64,000 bases of DNA from an uncultured Granulosicoccus sp. (GCA_937924505.1 CALDSR010000019.1:1-64000), one strand, 5' to 3'; positions 55,243-64,000 are shown, counted from the stretch's first letter. The notes: a model not told the origin generated them from the sequence alone. Numbers and translations are program-made.

Positions 55243-56886
55243 TTAAGCGCCATGAACGTCACGCGCGCGTTCTGCTGTTATATATCCATTTTTGATGTCC
55301 AGGCGGACCGCATCCGGGTCACGTTTTTTTGGATCGCCATAGCCGGCGCCCGAGGACGTAATCACATGTATGACATCGTCAGTGGTCAGGCTTAAGCCGG
55401 TGACAAATGAATATTGTTCTGTCACCCCATCTGTTTTGCTTACCTCAATACTATTACCTGAGCCTTCCTCGCCACCTTGCAAAGGCCAGGGTTTGATTTT
55501 CGAGCGCGTATAGCCAGCAGTTAAAAAGCCGTTTTCGGTACGAATACGGTAATCAAGCAAAAGGCCTCGCCCCCCATTGTATTGTCCTTCTCCACCGGGA
55601 GCGGTGTTCAGCGCCATACGATCAATATACAAGCCATTTCTGGCCTCGGAAATTTCAGCAGGTGTGTTGTATGTCTCTCCGTGAAAGCCTGAGAAGATAC
55701 ACGGGTTGCCGTCACGCCCGTTCCATGCTCCCCAACCGCCAATCTGTGGTTCTATGATGGTGTATTGACGACCGGTATCCGGGTGTATCCCGCCAACGAA
55801 GGTGCCGCATATCGAACTGAAATGTCCTGCTGGCAACTTGTCCGGAATGTGCGGTGCCAGACAACGCCAGATCAGGTCGTAGACGCGAACTTCTGTTTCG
55901 AAGTAAAAGCCGATGGCGGCGGGTTCTCGCGCATGGAAAACTGATCCTTCTCGGGTCAGCACCTTCATTGGTCGAAATGATCCGTCGTTAGCAGGGGTTT
56001 CGGGATCGACGAGTGACTTGAACAGCATTTGTGCGCATATTATGGTGCCATCTCGACTGGTGTTGGTCGGCCCTTTGTCTTCATCCGGGTTATCGGTAAG
56101 GTCAACGATAAATTCATCAGCGTTTATGGTGATCTTGACGTTGTAGACGCGGCCATCGTCTTGAGCTTCCGATAGTTCAAAGCTACCTTTTGGCAGAGCT
56201 GCGAGCGCTGCGATAGCTGATCGTTCGCCAAAATCCATAAAACTGTCCATAGCATTTTCAAAGGTTTGCAAACTGTATTTTTGTGCCAGCCCTTGTAATC
56301 GCTTTGCCCCGATGCGAACCGATGCGATCGCCGCCCACACATCGCCAAGCAGAAAATCGGGCATACGACTGTTGCAGGTAATAATGTCCATCACAGATTG
56401 GTCGGTGACGCCTTCACGAATCAATTTCACAGCGGGTAAGCGCAAGCCTTCTTGAAAAATCTCCGTAGCCTCTCCAGATAGCGAACCTGGTGCCATGCCG
56501 CCAACATCGGAGTTGTGCGCAATGTTGGCGGTCCATGCGATCAATTCATCTCCAACAAACACCGGCATAGCAAGAACAAGGTCATTCAGGTGGGTAACGC
56601 CGCCGTGCCATGGATCGTTGGTGATAAATACGTCATTCGGTTTAATATCGTCACCAAATTTACCGACGATGAATTGCACGCCTTTGTCGAGAACACCAAT
56701 GAACGCTGGTATGCCTGCACCTGAGGATGCTATTCGCCCTTGTGCATCGGTGATACCGGTACCCATATCGAGCACTTCGTAGATGATTGACGACATGGCC
56801 GTCTTGCGCATGGCAGCGAACATCTCATCGGCTGTCGCTTGTATGGAGTTCTGGATGATTTCAAGTGTTATGGGATCGTCACTCAT
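55243..56886 (-). CDS. hyuB: Hydantoinase B/oxoprolinase family protein (first copy)
   Basis: 547-residue HyuB-type subunit directly behind hyuA with a 4-bp overlap. Motifs are KTAMSSIIYEVLDMGTGITDAQG, TNDPWHGGVTHLNDLV, GPTNTSRDG, PAGHFSSICGTFVGG and IEPQIGGWGAW, parallel to the copy at 52569. It carries about 20 extra C-terminal residues (ITAERARDVHGA). Probably the cognate partner of the HyuA protein. Confidence 0.92.
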   Translation of the reverse strand: MSDDPITLEIIQNSIQATADEMFAAMRKTAMSSIIYEVLDMGTGITDAQGRIASSGAGIPAFIGVLDKGVQFIVGKFGDDIKPNDVFITNDPWHGGVTHLNDLVLAMPVFVGDELIAWTANIAHNSDVGGMAPGSLSGEATEIFQEGLRLPAVKLIREGVTDQSVMDIITCNSRMPDFLLGDVWAAIASVRIGAKRLQGLAQKYSLQTFENAMDSFMDFGERSAIAALAALPKGSFELSEAQDDGRVYNVKITINADEFIVDLTDNPDEDKGPTNTSRDGTIICAQMLFKSLVDPETPANDGSFRPMKVLTREGSVFHAREPAAIGFYFETEVRVYDLIWRCLAPHIPDKLPAGHFSSICGTFVGGIHPDTGRQYTIIEPQIGGWGAWNGRDGNPCIFSGFHGETYNTPAEISEARNGLYIDRMALNTAPGGEGQYNGGRGLLLDYRIRTENGFLTAGYTRSKIKPWPLQGGEEGSGNSIEVSKTDGVTEQYSFVTGLSLTTDDVIHVITSSGAGYGDPKKRDPDAVRLDIKNGYITAERARDVHGA

Positions 56887-58955
56887 GTCTGCTGCTCCAG
56901 CTCTATGTGAATATTGCGATAAGCGTCGATTGAAACCTGGTTCCCGGGATGAATTACAACGGTAGAACCAGCATCCTCAATAATGGCCGGGCCGACAAAC
57001 TGCATTCCGGGGTTGAGTTGGTCGCCGTTGTAAATTGTTGCCTCATGATTGCCATCGAGTGCATAGTTGACGTTGCGGCTGCCTTTAATGGCAGATGCCG
57101 CATCGGCATCACCAAGCGGCGCGGGGGCCATCTTTAATTTGCCGATCTCGGCTCTTGCTACCAGGTGAATACCAACCATTTCGACGGGCGCGTCCAGGCG
57201 GTAGGTGTATTCACGTTCATAGGTTGCCCGAAATTGCTCGGCAATGACATCCAGCTTCGCGTCACTGATCTCATCTTCCAGTAGAACTTCTGTCGTGTGT
57301 TCCTGATTCTGATAGCGGAATTTTCCGTAACGCAGAAAGCTTAGTCGAGATATGTCAACGCCTTCATCCGAGAATATTGTTCTGGCCTTTTCTTCGGCTT
57401 CGGAAAATACCGACTCAATTTTGTCGCCAGCACCTTCTTCTAGATCGGCAAGATGGGTTACGAAGTAGTCGCGACGCAAGTCAGACATCATCATGCCCCA
57501 AGCCGAGAACACAGAAGCTGCGGCGGGCACCACTACTTTTTTTACTTGCAGCTCCTGGCCGAGTGCGACGGCGTGCATTGCACCACCGCCGCCGAAGGCG
57601 AGTAAGGTAAAATCGCGTGTGTCGTGGCCTCGGTTTAAAGAAATCAGTTTTAATGCATTGACCATATTGTTATTGGCGATACGTACAATGCCTTGCGCTG
57701 CTTCATCTATCGATACGCCTAGTTTGTCGCCAACTATCTTCAAGGCTTTTTCTGCCGCTTTCATATCGGCCTTTATATCCCCGCCGCAAAAATAGTCCTT
57801 GTTGATTCTACCCAGCCAAAGATTCGCATCGGTTGTGGTGGCATCGGCACCACCCTTGCCATAGGCAGCAGGGCCTGGGAGAGCGCCTGCAGATCGCGGC
57901 CCAACATGTAATTTTTCGAATTCATCAACCCAGGCAATCGACCCACCGCCGTTGCCAATTTCGACCAGATCAACAACGGGTACCATAATGGGGTATCCGG
58001 CGGATTTTCGAGATCGCTCAATCCAGTAGTCGGTCATGATGCGAACTTCACCACCTTCTATTAACGAGCACTTGGCTGTGGTGCCACCGATATCAAGCGC
58101 GAGTATGTCCGGTTCATCAATGAGTTTACCCAGCTCAGCCGCACCCCAGAAGCCTGATGCGGGTCCACTTTCTACCATGGTGATAGGTACCGCCGAGGTC
58201 GCGGCAAGACTATCAACACCACAGTTTGACTGCATGATATATGGACTGTTGATTAATCCTTGAGACGTTAATCCGTCATTGAGTTTGCCCAGGTAACGAG
58301 CCGCGACAGGCTGTACGTAGGCAGACAGGACGGCTGTGTTTGAACGCTCGTATTCACGCCATTCACGTGTAATCTGATGAGATGCGACGACCGAGACTTC
58401 AGGCCACAGTTTTTCGACAGCGAGCAGCAAGTCTTCTTCGTGTGCCGTATTGGCGTAAGAATGCAGTAGTGAGATGGCAATAGCCTGAACACCTTCGGTA
58501 CGGAAATTATCCAAAATTTCTGGAAGTGCTGTGGCGTCAAGCGGTGTACGTTCCTCGCCTTTATAGTTCATACGTCCTGGCAATTCGGCGCGCAAATACC
58601 GTGGCACGAATGGTGTGGGTTTTTCGTAGTGCAGATTGAAAAAATCGGGGCGATTGCCTCTCGCTATTTCTAAAGTATCGCGAAAGCCTTCCGTGGTGAT
58701 AAGCCCGACGGTTACCCCTTTGCGTTCTGTGAGCGCGTTGATTACGACCGTGGTACCGTGCACCATAAAATCGACATCGACCGGTTTGATACCGCCTTTG
58801 GCTAATACATTCAGTACGCCATTTTCAAAGTCAGGTGGTGTGGTGTCTGTTTTGGCCGTGGTGATTTTCATGCCATCGGGTAGGCTTTCGATAGCGACAA
58901 GGTCAGTGAACGTACCGCCGACATCGGTGGCGACACGACGAGTAGAATCACTCAT
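56883..58955 (-). CDS. hyuA: Hydantoinase A/oxoprolinase family protein
   Basis: 690-residue HyuA-type ATPase subunit. It begins VATDVGGTFTDLV, the phosphate-binding motif of the actin-like ATPase fold. VMVHGTT-type FMVHGTTVVINALTERKG, LALDIGGTTAKCSLI and FGGGGAMHAVALGQEL follow. It couples ATP hydrolysis to opening of a cyclic amide, or to carboxylation in related enzymes. It sits between a GAF protein gene and hyuB with 4-bp overlaps on both sides. Confidence 0.92.
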   Translation of the reverse strand: MSDSTRRVATDVGGTFTDLVAIESLPDGMKITTAKTDTTPPDFENGVLNVLAKGGIKPVDVDFMVHGTTVVINALTERKGVTVGLITTEGFRDTLEIARGNRPDFFNLHYEKPTPFVPRYLRAELPGRMNYKGEERTPLDATALPEILDNFRTEGVQAIAISLLHSYANTAHEEDLLLAVEKLWPEVSVVASHQITREWREYERSNTAVLSAYVQPVAARYLGKLNDGLTSQGLINSPYIMQSNCGVDSLAATSAVPITMVESGPASGFWGAAELGKLIDEPDILALDIGGTTAKCSLIEGGEVRIMTDYWIERSRKSAGYPIMVPVVDLVEIGNGGGSIAWVDEFEKLHVGPRSAGALPGPAAYGKGGADATTTDANLWLGRINKDYFCGGDIKADMKAAEKALKIVGDKLGVSIDEAAQGIVRIANNNMVNALKLISLNRGHDTRDFTLLAFGGGGAMHAVALGQELQVKKVVVPAAASVFSAWGMMMSDLRRDYFVTHLADLEEGAGDKIESVFSEAEEKARTIFSDEGVDISRLSFLRYGKFRYQNQEHTTEVLLEDEISDAKLDVIAEQFRATYEREYTYRLDAPVEMVGIHLVARAEIGKLKMAPAPLGDADAASAIKGSRNVNYALDGNHEATIYNGDQLNPGMQFVGPAIIEDAGSTVVIHPGNQVSIDAYRNIHIELEQQT

Positions 58956-59440
58956 GTTAATTTGCTCCGCTTTATATAGGCGTCTAGTAGAAAGGCCAAT
59001 GCGCCGGGTTGCTTCAATGACTCTGCCGCTATCACACGTTTGGCTGTGTAGTGTCCCGCATCATGCAAACAGTTCAACGTGCCGATGACCGTGCCATTGA
59101 CGACGATTGGCAAGTTCAGGCAACTCTCACACCCTAGGGCTTGAATTAGTTCGTAATCGGGGAACACTTTCGCTATTTCATCAATGCTGTTGGCAACAAA
59201 GATCTCCTGCCTGTCTTGTACCTGTTCAGTCCAGCTGTTCTGTTGAATCGGTTTTTCCCCACTGACAGGATAGGAATCAGGTTGATTTGTGTAGTTTCGG
59301 CGCGCTACCCCTCGTTGATAATCAATTTCCATGAGCGTAAACAGTTTTATCCCGATGGTTTTATCAACGAGTGTTTCCAGAGCTGCAAATGCTGTATGAG
59401 GTTGATTGTCGGCTGCTAGCGCTTGGGTAAAATCTATCAT
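58952..59440 (-). CDS. GAF-domain protein
   Basis: 162-residue single GAF domain. TAFAALETLVDKTIGIKLFTLMEID opens the fold, and ALGCESCLNLPIVVNGTVIGTLNCLHDAGHY near residue 102 is the typical GAF core. No output domain is attached. A free GAF protein inside a catabolic operon may sense the imported compound or its product, or may be an enzyme, as in the free-methionine-sulfoxide reductase relatives. A Cys pair (CESC) is present, but the fRMsr pattern is not clear. Overlaps of 4 bp bind it to dppF-like and hyuA. Confidence 0.8.
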   Translation of the reverse strand: MIDFTQALAADNQPHTAFAALETLVDKTIGIKLFTLMEIDYQRGVARRNYTNQPDSYPVSGEKPIQQNSWTEQVQDRQEIFVANSIDEIAKVFPDYELIQALGCESCLNLPIVVNGTVIGTLNCLHDAGHYTAKRVIAAESLKQPGALAFLLDAYIKRSKLT

Positions 59441-60234
59441 GGAGCCTCCGCAAGCTTGTTCCGAAGGGACAGCTCAGCTGCATCCACAACCGGCACGGCT
59501 CCGATCAACTGACGTGTGTACATGGACTGAGGTCTGGAAAAAATATCAGATGTTCTACCCAGTTCCTGCAGCTGTCCTGATTGAAAGACGGCAACTCGAT
59601 CTGCAACGTTCCGAACAACCGCTAGATCATGAGTGATAAAGATGTAGGTGAGACCGCGTTGTTCTCTCAATGTGTTGAGTAGGCGTAGAACCCGTGCCTG
59701 CACCAGTACATCCAATGCAGAGGTGGGCTCATCGAGTACCAGTAGGCGTGGGTTGCAGGCCAACGCTCGCGCAATGCCAACACGTTGGCGTTGACCTCCC
59801 GAAAGAGCTGCGGGGGGGCGTCGACGCATGTCACGATCAAGTCCGACCGCTTCTAGTGCGTCTTCGACTGCAGTCCATCGATCAGATTTGTTGCCAATTT
59901 TGTAGGTATCCAAGCCAAGACGCACGGATGCACCAATGGAGCGTTTCGGATTCAAGGACGACAGTGGATTTTGTTGTACCAATTGAATGGCCCGCCGTTG
60001 TGCGGATGTCCGATTTTTTGCCAGGGCCTGTTGATCAAAATGGATCGATCCCTCGGTAGGTTGCAGTATCCCGAGTATCATATTGGCCAACGTCGTTTTG
60101 CCTGAACCGCTTTCACCAACAATGGCCAGGCACTCACCCTCGGTAACATCCAGTGACACATCGCGTACCGCTGCGACACGACCGTTTGAGGTGACAAATG
60201 TTTTTGTCAATCGATCTAGCGATAACAGGCTCAT
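59437..60234 (-). CDS. Oligopeptide/dipeptide ABC transporter ATPase (OppF/DppF type)
   Basis: 265-residue ATPase with Walker A GESGSGKTT, VQQNPLSSLNPKRSIG, signature LSGGQRQRVGIARALA, Walker B LLVLDEPTSALDV and the His switch ITHDLAVV. This is the second ATPase of the peptide/nickel-type importer. It lacks the long C-terminal Cys-rich extension of many DppF proteins. It overlaps its partner ATPase by 4 bp. Confidence 0.92.
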   Translation of the reverse strand: MSLLSLDRLTKTFVTSNGRVAAVRDVSLDVTEGECLAIVGESGSGKTTLANMILGILQPTEGSIHFDQQALAKNRTSAQRRAIQLVQQNPLSSLNPKRSIGASVRLGLDTYKIGNKSDRWTAVEDALEAVGLDRDMRRRPPAALSGGQRQRVGIARALACNPRLLVLDEPTSALDVLVQARVLRLLNTLREQRGLTYIFITHDLAVVRNVADRVAVFQSGQLQELGRTSDIFSRPQSMYTRQLIGAVPVVDAAELSLRNKLAEAP

Positions 60235-61100
60235 GTGAGCTCCGAATGGCTGATTCTCGGTGCAAGAAAGGCATCGCTGACTTCCGGCACTTCTGCAAGA
60301 CCATTACCCACAATACGTGGTACGGCCTTCAGCAACGCCTGTGTATAGGCATGTTGTGGGTTGGCAAACAGGGCGGACATTGGCCCGTCTTCAACAATTC
60401 GGCCTTGATAAATGACATAGACTCGGTCGGCGAACTCTCGAACGACGCCTAAGTTGTGTGAAATAAACAAGACAGCGGTCGAGTAGTCAGTAACTAGATC
60501 ACGCATTAATGTCAGCGTTTGCGCCTGTACAGATACATCCAGAGCGGTCCCGGGTTCATCCGCCAGTAGTAGTTTGGGACGATTCGCCAAAGCCATTGCG
60601 ATCATTACACGTTGATTCATGCCGCCTGAGAGTTGGAAAGGGTAAGCATTCAACACCCGCTGTGGGTCGGAAATAGCCACATCGTCCAGAAGCTGGCTAG
60701 CGCGACTGTCGCAGTCTGTTTGGTCAAGTTTGAGATCTTGACGACGTAACACTTCTGTAAATTGCCGTCGAATCGTAATCACGGGATTCAACGAGGAGGT
60801 GGGGTCTTGAAATATCATCGACATTTGTGTGCCGCGAAGTGCCGCACGGTCGCGCCGCTTCATTGTATTGATATCCTGACCGTCAAACAAAACTTCACCG
60901 GAAATTTTCGCGTTGCGTGTTTCCTGGAGTAATCCAAGCACAATACGTGCGGTGACCGATTTACCTGATCCACTTTCTCCAACCAAGGCGACCTTCTCGC
61001 CAGCATTGATTGTCAGGTCTATGCCGTGTAATACATCGATACGACCGTTTAGCGTTTTAAAGCCAAGATTTAGATTCTTAATATTGAGAAGAGCGCTCAC
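60231..61100 (-). CDS. Oligopeptide/dipeptide ABC transporter ATPase (OppD/DppD type)
   Basis: 289-residue ATPase with Walker A GESGSGKSV, FQDPTSSLNPVITI, signature LSGGMNQRVMIAMALA, Walker B LLLADEPGTALDV and ISHNLGVV. The Walker-B segment has Gly where the subfamily usually has Thr, a mild change outside the catalytic Asp-Glu. Coupled by 4-bp overlaps to the permease gene before it and the second ATPase after it. Confidence 0.92.
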   Translation of the reverse strand: MSALLNIKNLNLGFKTLNGRIDVLHGIDLTINAGEKVALVGESGSGKSVTARIVLGLLQETRNAKISGEVLFDGQDINTMKRRDRAALRGTQMSMIFQDPTSSLNPVITIRRQFTEVLRRQDLKLDQTDCDSRASQLLDDVAISDPQRVLNAYPFQLSGGMNQRVMIAMALANRPKLLLADEPGTALDVSVQAQTLTLMRDLVTDYSTAVLFISHNLGVVREFADRVYVIYQGRIVEDGPMSALFANPQHAYTQALLKAVPRIVGNGLAEVPEVSDAFLAPRISHSELT

Positions 61101-61930
61101 TCATCCACTCCGAGTACGTCACGTAGTCCATCACCGAGTAGATTAAAACCAAAGACTGCGAGTAAAATGGCCAGGCCTGGAAATACGGTTAGCCACCAAC
61201 TGTCAGGTAAATATCGCGCGCCTTCGGCTACCATCGATCCCAAATCTGCTGTAGGGGGTTGCACACCCAGTCCGAGAAACGACAAAGATGATGCGATGAT
61301 TATGACAAAGCCCATATCAAGCGTCATTTTTGTGATGATCGCAGGCAGGCAGTTCGGCAATATCTCGCGAAAAGTGATGTGTGTCGTGCCAGCGCCAATT
61401 ACTTCAGCGGCCAGTACATAGCCTTCTTCTCTTTCCGAACGCGCGATAGAGTAAACGAGCCTCGCGTACCACGGCCACCACATAGCGGTGACCGCCAGCA
61501 TGGCATTGGTCAGTGTCGGCTCCAAAACACCCATCATGGCGATGGCCAAAACCAGAGGCGGTATGGACAGGAATACATCGACAATGCGCATCAAAACAGA
61601 GCCGATCCAGCCGCCGAGATAACCGGCAATCAATCCAACGGCGGTTCCTATGGGTGTCGCTATGGCTAATACGACTACACCTAACGTCAAACTGATCTGA
61701 TAGGCAAATAATATGCGGCTGAAAATATCTCGTCCGACTAAATCGGTACCCATCCAGTTGCGCGCCGTTGGTCCTTTATTAGCATATGCAAAGTCGACTA
61801 TAGCGCCGTTATGGGTTGGAAATGGGGCCAGCCAAGGGGCGAGTATTGCGGCCAGTATGATCAGTAAAACGAGCAGCAGCCCAATAAGGGATAGTGGATT
61901 GTGCGCCAGAATTCGAAACGCCCGAATCAT
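61097..61930 (-). CDS. Dipeptide-type ABC transporter permease (DppC type)
   Basis: 277-residue inner-membrane permease. The N-terminal DppC pattern is IRAFRILAHNPLSLIGLLLV, followed by GPTARNWMGTDLVGRDIFSRIL and the coupling loop EVIGAGTTHITFREILPN. GDGLRDVLGVDE closes the protein. It pairs with the DppB-type permease. Confidence 0.93.
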   Translation of the reverse strand: MIRAFRILAHNPLSLIGLLLVLLIILAAILAPWLAPFPTHNGAIVDFAYANKGPTARNWMGTDLVGRDIFSRILFAYQISLTLGVVVLAIATPIGTAVGLIAGYLGGWIGSVLMRIVDVFLSIPPLVLAIAMMGVLEPTLTNAMLAVTAMWWPWYARLVYSIARSEREEGYVLAAEVIGAGTTHITFREILPNCLPAIITKMTLDMGFVIIIASSLSFLGLGVQPPTADLGSMVAEGARYLPDSWWLTVFPGLAILLAVFGFNLLGDGLRDVLGVDE

Positions 61931-62955
61931 GCTGAATCTCGCGCAGAATAGCGAATACGGGGATTAAGAAATGCGATCATCATATCGACAATGATGTTAA
62001 CGATGAGAAAAGTGATAGCGATAATCAGAACCGTACCCATGATCGCGTTTAAATCTTTGCGAAGGATTACCGCCACGCCGTAACGTGAAAGACCAGGCCA
62101 GGCAAACACCGCTTCGACTAAAAATGCGTTACCAAGCATGGCAGCGAAATCAAGTCCGATTATCGTCAGCGAGGGAATCAAGGATGGCTTGAACGCGTAA
62201 ATGCGGGCTATTCTGGATGGTGCGTATCCATACGCTTGTGCCATTTCGATGTAGGGCTTTTCGTAAGTCTCAACCATATTTGCACGAGTCAGGCGAGCGG
62301 CTTGTCCAATACCTGACAGCGATAATGCAATGGCCGGTAACACCAAGTGATGAAGTGCATTGCGAAAGGCTGCGAAGTCACCGGCCAACAATGTGTCGAT
62401 GGTGAGAAATCCTGTTACACGGGCGATATCGAAGGTGTCAGTCAGGCGGCCGGCAATTGGAAAGATAGGCAGATAGAACGCGAACAACAGCATGAGTATG
62501 ACGGCCCAGACAAATCCCGGCGCCGATACCGTAAGCAATGACAAAACCCGAATTATGTGATCTGGCCAACGGCCGCGATAACGTGCGGCCATGATACCCA
62601 GAGGCAGTCCTAACATGACCATAATCAAGCCTGCGAATAGCACGAGCTCCAAGGTGGCTGGTAAAAATTGCGCGATATCTTTAGTTACAGGTCGGTTGGT
62701 ATAGAGCGACGTGCCCAGATCGCCTCGGCTCAAATCCGCAATGAAATGTCCGTATTGCACGGGCAGGGATTCGTCAAGATGCATATGCGCGCGAAGCTTG
62801 GCGATCTGCTCGGCGTTGGCGTTAGGGCCCAATGCGATGCGTGCCGGGTCGCCGGGAATAACGCGTGCGATTGTAAAGATCAGCATTGAAACGCCGATCA
62901 ATACGATGATGGAAATACTCAGTCGCCGTAGTAGCAGACGGATTACAGCGGACAT
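61927..62955 (-). CDS. Dipeptide-type ABC transporter permease (DppB type)
   Basis: 342-residue inner-membrane permease beginning RLLLRRLSISIIVLIGVSMLIF. It has the typical RVIPGDPARIALG, a large loop, RLTRANMVETYEKPYIEMAQAYG (coupling region) and AFAWPGLSRYG-like VFAWPGLSRYGV near the end. It follows the binding-protein gene after an 83-bp gap containing a hairpin. Confidence 0.93.
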   Translation of the reverse strand: MSAVIRLLLRRLSISIIVLIGVSMLIFTIARVIPGDPARIALGPNANAEQIAKLRAHMHLDESLPVQYGHFIADLSRGDLGTSLYTNRPVTKDIAQFLPATLELVLFAGLIMVMLGLPLGIMAARYRGRWPDHIIRVLSLLTVSAPGFVWAVILMLLFAFYLPIFPIAGRLTDTFDIARVTGFLTIDTLLAGDFAAFRNALHHLVLPAIALSLSGIGQAARLTRANMVETYEKPYIEMAQAYGYAPSRIARIYAFKPSLIPSLTIIGLDFAAMLGNAFLVEAVFAWPGLSRYGVAVILRKDLNAIMGTVLIIAITFLIVNIIVDMMIAFLNPRIRYSARDSA

Positions 62956-62988
62956 GCCATTAGTGCTCGAAAGGGCGAGAAAGCAATA

Positions 62989-63014
62989 AGTGTCGAGTCA
63001 GATGACTCGACACT
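62989..63014 (-). terminator. 12-bp inverted repeat between binding-protein and DppB-type genes
   Basis: AGTGTCGAGTCA and its exact reverse complement are separated by only GA. The minus-strand transcript would form a tight stem just after the binding-protein stop, followed by a T-poor tail (TATTGCTTT). It probably stabilises the upstream mRNA or causes partial termination. Confidence 0.6.
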
Positions 63015-63038
63015 CCTGGTCTAGTTCTTTGCGTGGCT

Positions 63039-64000
63039 TTACTCAACCATTTCCATCAAACGAAAGCTGAAGCCCATGCCATCAAGACCAAATGCTTTGG
63101 AGGGGTCGGACAATGCGGGAGCTTTGACACGATTTGAGGCGGCATAGACTGATTGACGGTCAAAACCGTAAATGGTTGGGGCTATTTCCAGTAGGCGCGC
63201 GTTTAATGATTGGTAGGCGGCCTCACGCTCAGCGTCGTTTGTAGCAATTCGACCGGCAGCAAGATACTCATCTACTTTTGCATCATTCAAATATTCAGGT
63301 GATTGCCACGTGCCTGGCGTTGATGAATGATACATGCCGTAAAGCAATGTATCTGGATCCCCGGTTACTGCGTTTACGAACAATTGACTGATGTGTGGTG
63401 TGTTCTCGGGGGTCGAGACTTGCTCAGCAAATAGTGCCCATGGCAGTTTCTTGATTTCAGACTTTATACCCAGGGCTGTGAAGTTGGATTGCATCAGCAG
63501 GGCAAAACGCTCTTCAAGTGGTACTTCAGCGATCCATGTCACTTCAATATTCATATCAGCCACGTCGTATTTACAAGCGGCCAGATATTCTTTTGCTTTC
63601 GCCATGTCTTGTGACATTGCGTTGTCAGCAGAATTTGCACCGAGCATGCCTACTGGAATCGCCCCGGTTGCCGGGCTTCCCGCAGATACTTCGTCGTTGA
63701 TAGCAATCATCTGTATGGCGGTGTCGTAGTCGAATGCGTGACTCAAGGCGAGTCGGCAATTGACATCATCCAGAGGTGCTTTGGTGGTATTCATTTTGAA
63801 ATAAAACCCGCCAGTACCACTTTCGGTCAGCAATTGTGCCCCGTCATTGGCTAGCGCTTTGACTACCTCGGGTGGTAGCCATTGGCTGGCAATGTCATGC
63901 TCACCTTGCGCGATCAGCGTACGTACAGTTGCTGCTTCCAATCCGTAGCGCAGGCGCACTGTATCGGGTGCCGCATCAGCTATGCTAAGAAAATAACTGT
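63039..64000 (-). CDS. Dipeptide/oligopeptide-type ABC transporter substrate-binding protein, 5' end cut by window edge
   Basis: C-terminal part (about 320 residues) of a DppA/OppA-type periplasmic binding protein. The frame is open through base 64000, so the true start lies outside. Typical segments are YFKMNTTKAPLDDVNCRLALSHAFDYDT, which matches the family's TxxxPFxDxRVRxAxxxAxD motif, and the C-terminal NDAKVDEYLAAGRIATNDAEREAAYQSLNARLLE. It is the ligand receptor of the ABC importer encoded behind it and, by context, of the HyuAB/M24 substrate. Confidence 0.92.
   Translation of the reverse strand, partial: SYFLSIADAAPDTVRLRYGLEAATVRTLIAQGEHDIASQWLPPEVVKALANDGAQLLTESGTGGFYFKMNTTKAPLDDVNCRLALSHAFDYDTAIQMIAINDEVSAGSPATGAIPVGMLGANSADNAMSQDMAKAKEYLAACKYDVADMNIEVTWIAEVPLEERFALLMQSNFTALGIKSEIKKLPWALFAEQVSTPENTPHISQLFVNAVTGDPDTLLYGMYHSSTPGTWQSPEYLNDAKVDEYLAAGRIATNDAEREAAYQSLNARLLEIAPTIYGFDRQSVYAASNRVKAPALSDPSKAFGLDGMGFSFRLMEMVE

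Overview
The window is a 64 kb stretch of bacterial chromosome of moderate GC (about half, by eye). It is densely packed with catabolic and solute-import genes, many joined by 1-4 bp start/stop overlaps (ATGA, GTGA, TTGA). The gene set suggests a metabolically versatile, probably marine or soil, heterotrophic Proteobacterium. It includes ligABC, TAXI-type TRAP and TctABC importers, a BKACE enzyme, HyuA/HyuB enzymes, CaiB-type CoA transferases, a DUF1127 protein, a roughly 1000-residue NAD-glutamate dehydrogenase and a spondin-domain exported protein. I cannot decide between gamma- and alphaproteobacteria. I see no rRNA, tRNA, CRISPR array, transposase, integrase or phage gene.

Layout: 1-2231 is a two-component system (the kinase runs off the left edge), followed by an exported spondin/FN3 protein (2365-3351). 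Divergently from it, 3630-8427 is an operon for an unusual succinate dehydrogenase/fumarate reductase in the order B, two membrane subunits, A. In its flavoprotein the histidine that normally binds FAD covalently is Cys. A two-subunit class I fumarase/tartrate dehydratase follows. 8483-12147 (minus) carries a sulfotransferase and ligA-ligB-ligC-cobO for protocatechuate 4,5-cleavage, with a divergent GntR regulator whose start lies next to a perfect 20-bp palindrome. 13121-17929 holds a DUF1127 protein, a MocR-type regulator and NAD-glutamate dehydrogenase.

18367-32930 looks like one catabolic locus built around a divergent IclR regulator. Leftwards is a ten-gene operon: cyclase-family hydrolase, cupin, SDR, 3-hydroxyacyl dehydrogenase, complete Liv-type ABC importer, BKACE. 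Rightwards are iclR, a TAXI receptor, a fused TRAP permease and a formylglycine-type sulfatase. Together these suggest import, possible desulfation, ring opening, oxidation to a beta-keto acid and acetyl-CoA-dependent cleavage of an unknown compound.

32996-47011 contains aconitase X, two class III CoA transferases, an SDR lacking its catalytic Tyr, a crotonase lacking both usual Glu residues, an MBL hydrolase, a DUF1932 dehydrogenase, and a TctCBA-AbrB-ThDP enzyme operon. 47114-52085 contains a BaiN/YhiN-like flavoprotein, an alkyltransferase-like protein and a second TAXI-TRAP system. 52569-64000 is one long minus-strand operon: a Dpp/Opp-type ABC importer (its binding protein is cut by the right edge), a GAF protein, HyuA, HyuB, an M24 peptidase and a second HyuB.

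A recurring design is visible. In four of the five importers that have their own binding-protein gene, a hairpin sits directly behind that gene and before the permease genes, which should raise receptor output over permease output.
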